From Mycobacterium sp. KBS0706 (GTDB taxonomy: Bacteria > Pseudomonadota > Alphaproteobacteria > DSM-16000 > Inquilinaceae), in contig NZ_VCCH02000010.1 in the NCBI RefSeq assembly GCF_005938675.2, positions 1 to 64,000 on the forward strand: 64,000 bases of DNA. The letters are read 5' to 3'. The translations under genes were made by a program, and so were the position numbers. The notes beneath the pieces were generated by a model, which had not been told where the DNA came from, made no database searches, and saw only the letters and a program-made list of their open reading frames with translations. This document shows positions 60,647-64,000 of this stretch, in pieces. Numbering within the stretch: the first letter of the stretch is position 1; each line of letters starts with the position of its first letter.

Positions 60647-62659
60647 ATGGCCATCGGCGCAGCTGTGTCGTGCGTGGCGATCCTGCTCGGCTTCGCCGTC
60701 TGTGCCGTCGCCGGAGCACGCAGTCGATTCGCCACACCTGTCATCTACGCCGGCTGCCTTGCGACGTCCGTCGCCTTGGCCGTGCTTAGCGTCACGCACC
60801 TGCTATCTGGCGCTGCGGTGTCCGACACCTTGATCCTGCCGCTCGGCCTGCCCTGGACCGGAGCGCGGTTCAGGATCGATAACCTGTCCGCGCTGTTCCT
60901 GACCATCGTCGGTTTCGGCGCCGCGGCGGCCAGCCTGTACGGCCTTGGCTATGGCCGCCACGAAGAGGCGCCGCACCGCGTGCTGCCCTTTTTCCCGGCC
61001 TTCCTGGCCGGCATGACCCTGGTGATCCTCGCCGACGACGCCTTCAGCTTCCTCCTGAGCTGGGAGTTCATGTCGCTGACGTCCTGGGCGCTGGTGACGG
61101 CGCACCACCACGACGGCGAGAACCTTCGCGCCGGCTACGTCTACCTGCTGATGGCGAGCTTTGGCACCCTGGCGCTGCTTATGGCCTTCGGCCTGCTCGC
61201 CGGGGCCGAGGGCGGCTATGCCTTCGAGGCGATCCGCGCCGCCGGCCGTCCGGGGTGGGTGGCGGCGGCGGCCCTGATCCTGGTGCTGGTGGGGGCCGGA
61301 TCGAAGGCCGGGCTGGCGCCGCTGCATGTCTGGCTGCCGCTGGCCCATCCGGCGGCACCGAGCCACGTCTCCGCGCTGATGAGCGGCGTCATGACCAAGG
61401 TCGCGGTCTACGCCTTCATCCGCATCGTGTTCGATCTGCTCGGCCCGCCCGATTGGTGGTGGGGGGAAGTGGTGCTCGCCATCGGAGGGCTGACCGCCGT
61501 GCTGGGCGTCCTGTCGGCGCTGATGCAGACCGATCTGAAGCGGATTCTGGCCTACAGCACGATCGAGAACATCGGCTTCGTCTTCGTCGGCCTCGGCCTA
61601 GCTCTGGCGTTCCGGGCCAACGGCATGGAGGCGGCGGCCGCCCTGGCCCTCACCGCCGCCCTGCTGCACGGCGTCAACCACGCGGTGTTCAAGTCGCTGC
61701 TGTTCTTCGGCGCCGGCGCTGTGCTGACGGCGACCGGCGCGCGCGACCTCGAGCGCCTCGGCGGGCTGATCCACCGGATGCCGGTGACGGCGCCGGTGAT
61801 GCTGGTCGGCTGCGCCGCCATCTCGGCGCTGCCGCCGTTCAACGGCTTCGTCTCCGAATGGCTGACGCTGCAGGCCATCCTGCTCAGCCCGGAGCTGCCG
61901 CAATGGGGACTGAAGCTGATGGTCCCCGCGGTCGGCAGCCTGCTGGCGCTGGCCGCGGCGCTGGCCGCCGCCTGCTTCGTCCGGGTCTTCGGCATCGCCT
62001 TCCTCGGCCGGCCCCGTTCCGAGGAGGCCGCCAGGGCGCGGGAGGTCGACCGCTGGTCGCTCGGCGCCATGGCCGGCCTGGCCGGCCTCTGCCTCCTCCT
62101 CGGCGTCCTGCCCGGCCTGGCGATCGACGCGCTGGCGCCGGCGGTGCGCGGCCTGGTCGGGGCGGAGATGCCGCGGCAGACCGCGGTCGCCTGGCTGTCG
62201 ATCGTCCCGGTCGGCGAAAGCCGCAACTCCTACAACGGCCTTCTCGTCTTCCTCTTCATCGCGGTCTCGGCCTCGCTCGCCGCCTTCGCTATCCACCGGC
62301 TGGCCTCCCGCGCCCTGCGCCGGGCGCCGGCCTGGGATTGCGGCTTCCCCGATCCCAGCCCGGCGACGCAATACAGCGCCGGCAGCTTCGCCCAGCCGAT
62401 CCGTCGGGTCTTCGGCTCCGTCGTCTTCCGGGCGCGAGACCACGTCGAGATGCCCCCGCCCGGCGACCTGCGGCCAGCCCGGCTGCGGGTGGAGGTGCAT
62501 GACGTGATCTGGGATCTGCTCTATGCGCCGGTCGCCGGCGCCGTCGCGCTTCTCGCCGACCGGTTCAACCGCCTGCAGTTCCTGACCATCCGCCGCTATC
62601 TCAGCCTGGTCTTCCTCATGCTCGTGGCGCTGCTGCTGGTGCTGTCGATATGGGCGTGA
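60647..62659 (+). CDS. hyfB: Hydrogenase-4-like membrane subunit B (NuoL/Mrp-type antiporter subunit)
   Basis: A 670-residue protein with about 16 membrane segments. Seen: LLSWEFMSLTSWALVTAHHH with the conserved TM5 Glu, GAGSKAGLAPLHVWLPLAHP with the key Lys of this family, and MQTDLKRILAYSTIENIGFV, the antiporter-subunit signature. The long C-terminal part (about 500-670) and order match HyfB. Proteins of this type pump ions in complex-I-like assemblies. It starts directly after the XRE stop and its end overlaps hyfC by 10 bp. Whether a NiFe catalytic subunit exists lies outside the window. Confidence 0.88.
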   Translation: MAIGAAVSCVAILLGFAVCAVAGARSRFATPVIYAGCLATSVALAVLSVTHLLSGAAVSDTLILPLGLPWTGARFRIDNLSALFLTIVGFGAAAASLYGLGYGRHEEAPHRVLPFFPAFLAGMTLVILADDAFSFLLSWEFMSLTSWALVTAHHHDGENLRAGYVYLLMASFGTLALLMAFGLLAGAEGGYAFEAIRAAGRPGWVAAAALILVLVGAGSKAGLAPLHVWLPLAHPAAPSHVSALMSGVMTKVAVYAFIRIVFDLLGPPDWWWGEVVLAIGGLTAVLGVLSALMQTDLKRILAYSTIENIGFVFVGLGLALAFRANGMEAAAALALTAALLHGVNHAVFKSLLFFGAGAVLTATGARDLERLGGLIHRMPVTAPVMLVGCAAISALPPFNGFVSEWLTLQAILLSPELPQWGLKLMVPAVGSLLALAAALAAACFVRVFGIAFLGRPRSEEAARAREVDRWSLGAMAGLAGLCLLLGVLPGLAIDALAPAVRGLVGAEMPRQTAVAWLSIVPVGESRNSYNGLLVFLFIAVSASLAAFAIHRLASRALRRAPAWDCGFPDPSPATQYSAGSFAQPIRRVFGSVVFRARDHVEMPPPGDLRPARLRVEVHDVIWDLLYAPVAGAVALLADRFNRLQFLTIRRYLSLVFLMLVALLLVLSIWA

Positions 62660-63606
62660 TCCTCGACCTCGCGGTGCAGGGCCTGCAGATGATGCTGGTG
62701 CTGCTGGCGGCGCCGCTCCTGACCGGCTTCGTGCGCAAGGTTAAGGCACGGCTGCTGCGTCGCCGCGGGCCGCCGCTGCTGCAGCCCTATCGCGACCTGA
62801 TCCGGCTCTTGCGCAAGGAGGTGGTGCTGGCCGAGCACGCCTCCTGGCTGTTCCGGGTGGCGCCCTACCTGATCGTCGCCGCCACCTGGGTCGCGGCGGC
62901 GCTGGTGCCGACCTTCGCCCGCGGGCTGGCGTTCAGCTGGTCGGCCGACCTGATCGCGATCATCGCGCTGCTCGGCAGCGCCCGCTTCTTCCTGGCCCTG
63001 GCCGGCATGGACATCGGCACCAGCTTCGGCGGCATCGGGTCCAGCCGCGAAGCCATGATCGCCACCCTGGCCGAGCCGGCCCTGACCATGATCGTCTTCA
63101 CCCTGGCCCTGGTCGCCGGCTCCACCCAGCTGTCGACGGTCGCCGGCATGATGCTGTCGCCGGAGGTGGGGCTGAGGGTATCGCTCGGGCTCGCGCTCGT
63201 CGCCCTGATCGCGGTCGCGATCGCCGAGAATGCGCGGATCCCGGTCGACAACCCGGCCACCCATCTCGAGCTGACCATGGTGCACGAGGCCATGGTGCTG
63301 GAATATTCCGGCCGGCACCTGGCGGTGATCGAGCTTGCCGCGTCGCTGAAGCTGCTGCTCTACATCTCTCTGATCGCCTGCGTCTTCGCCCCCTGGGGCA
63401 TGGCGCCGTCCGGCGCCGGCCCGGCCGCCTATGCCGTGGGCATCGCCGCCTATGCCGGCAAGCTGGCGGTGGGCGGCTTCGCCCTGGCCGTGTTCGAGAC
63501 GGCGGTCGCCAAGATGCGCGTCTTCCGGGTGCCGAACTTCCTCGGCGCGGCGCTGATGCTCGGTCTGCTCGGCACGCTGCTCCTGTTCGTCTCGCGGAGC
63601 CTCTAG
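62650..63606 (+). CDS. hyfC: Hydrogenase-4-like membrane subunit C (NuoH-type)
   Basis: A 318-residue membrane protein of the NuoH/HyfC family, about eight hydrophobic segments. Seen: RRRGPPLLQPYRDLIRLLRK, the quinone-side signature, and AENARIPVDNPATHLELTMV followed by HEAMVLEYSG with the conserved acidic residues. It would link the membrane arm to the peripheral arm of the complex. It overlaps hyfB by 10 bp and its TAG is followed immediately by the hyfE start. Confidence 0.9.
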   Translation: MGVILDLAVQGLQMMLVLLAAPLLTGFVRKVKARLLRRRGPPLLQPYRDLIRLLRKEVVLAEHASWLFRVAPYLIVAATWVAAALVPTFARGLAFSWSADLIAIIALLGSARFFLALAGMDIGTSFGGIGSSREAMIATLAEPALTMIVFTLALVAGSTQLSTVAGMMLSPEVGLRVSLGLALVALIAVAIAENARIPVDNPATHLELTMVHEAMVLEYSGRHLAVIELAASLKLLLYISLIACVFAPWGMAPSGAGPAAYAVGIAAYAGKLAVGGFALAVFETAVAKMRVFRVPNFLGAALMLGLLGTLLLFVSRSL

Positions 63607-64000
63607 ATGAACGGCCTGACCTTCGACGTCGCGCATCTTCTCGCCGGCGGCCTGGTTCTGGTCAGCTTCATGCTGCTGTACCAGGACCGGCTCTACGCCC
63701 TGCTGAACGTCTTCGCCATCCATGCCCTGGTGCTCTCGCTCTCGGTCGCGTGGCAGGCCTATATCCAGGACGCACCGCATCTCTATGTCACCGCCGTGAT
63801 CGCGCTCCTGTTCAAGGCGATGATCATCCCGGTGGCACTGCACCGGATCGTCGCCCGGCTCGGCATCCATCGCGAGATCGAGCCGGTCGTCGGCATCGGC
63901 CTGACCATGCTCGCGGGGATCGGGCTCGTGGCCCTCTCGATGGTGATCATGCTCCGGGTCACGGCCAACGCGGATCCGCTGGCCCGACAGGACCTGGCCT
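63607..64000 (+). CDS. hyfE: Hydrogenase-4-like subunit E (partial at window end)
   Basis: The first 131 codons of a gene that continues beyond the window. The ATG is directly adjacent to the hyfC stop. The translation starts MNGLTFDVAHLLAGGLVLVS and continues with hydrophobic segments including HLYVTAVIALLFKAMIIPVA and VVGIGLTMLAGIGLVALSMV. This matches the HyfE family (NuoK-like), a small membrane subunit of the complex. The expected next genes are hyfF, hyfG and hyfI. Confidence 0.82.
   Translation, partial: MNGLTFDVAHLLAGGLVLVSFMLLYQDRLYALLNVFAIHALVLSLSVAWQAYIQDAPHLYVTAVIALLFKAMIIPVALHRIVARLGIHREIEPVVGIGLTMLAGIGLVALSMVIMLRVTANADPLARQDLA

Noticed and set aside
1..64000. CRISPR arrays, rRNA operons and toxin-antitoxin pairs
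   Set aside because: No regularly spaced repeats, no conserved rRNA sequence and no recognisable toxin partner for the small XRE gene were seen while reading the window.

Overview
The window is about 64 kb of GC-rich bacterial DNA with tightly packed genes, many 4-bp start/stop overlaps and protein families typical of soil or host-associated Alphaproteobacteria: Liv-type ABC import, BKACE enzymes, FixJ-type regulators, a cyanide-insensitive-type bd oxidase and Hyf-like complex-I relatives. The gene content fits Rhodospirillales best, but that placement is inferred from family resemblance, not from a marker gene. No rRNA gene, complete tRNA gene, CRISPR array or intact mobile element was found.

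Layout. 0.3-9.6 kb: a probable import-and-catabolism module (BKACE enzyme, amidase, complete livKHMGF-like transporter, RpiR regulator, class III aminotransferase). 9.6-11.1 kb: an IS91-type transposase remnant joined to a luciferase-like monooxygenase that has lost its N-terminus. 11.3-12.8 kb: an MscS channel with a cyclic-nucleotide-binding domain. 13-24.2 kb: a long minus-strand gene run (MFS carrier, triheme cytochrome c, 2Fe-2S and molybdopterin subunits of a periplasmic molybdenum hydroxylase, HlyD/EmrB efflux pair, two alpha/beta hydrolases) facing a divergent FAD monooxygenase of the hydroxypyridine type. 24.7-29.2 kb: bd oxidase cioAB, two FixJ-like response regulators and a Dps protein. 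29.4-35.8 kb: a seven-gene plus-strand cluster (cysteine hydrolase, XapX protein, amidohydrolase with a Cys/His tail, DoxX, secreted VOC protein, porin, DUF1275) that converges on a giant kinase-like/ATPase/GAF/histidine kinase protein at 35.8-40.9 kb.

41-48.6 kb alternates intact genes (aldo/keto reductase, luciferase-like oxidoreductase, class III nucleotide cyclase, aldehyde and alcohol dehydrogenases) with decayed fragments: a LysR pseudogene carrying two deletions, a second LysR tail and an FUSC transporter piece. 48.6-57.9 kb is a redox and electrophile-handling island: cupin, MRJP-like protein, quinone-reductase-like MDR enzyme, SRPBCC protein, LysR, old yellow enzyme, SDR, a second LysR and an mhqO/mhqD-like pair. 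57.9-60 kb is a scar zone with a collapsed aldo/keto reductase, a small gene behind two tandem palindromes, IS5-family remnants, a tRNA 3'-end-like fragment and a strong hairpin. From 60.4 kb an XRE regulator is translationally coupled to the start of a Hyf-like operon (hyfB, hyfC, hyfE) that runs off the end of the window.

The common theme is uptake, oxidation and detoxification of small organic molecules under local transcription factors (RpiR, LysR, XRE), with repeated signs of gene duplication, deletion and past mobile-element activity. Functions come from motifs read directly in the translations; substrates are mostly inferred.
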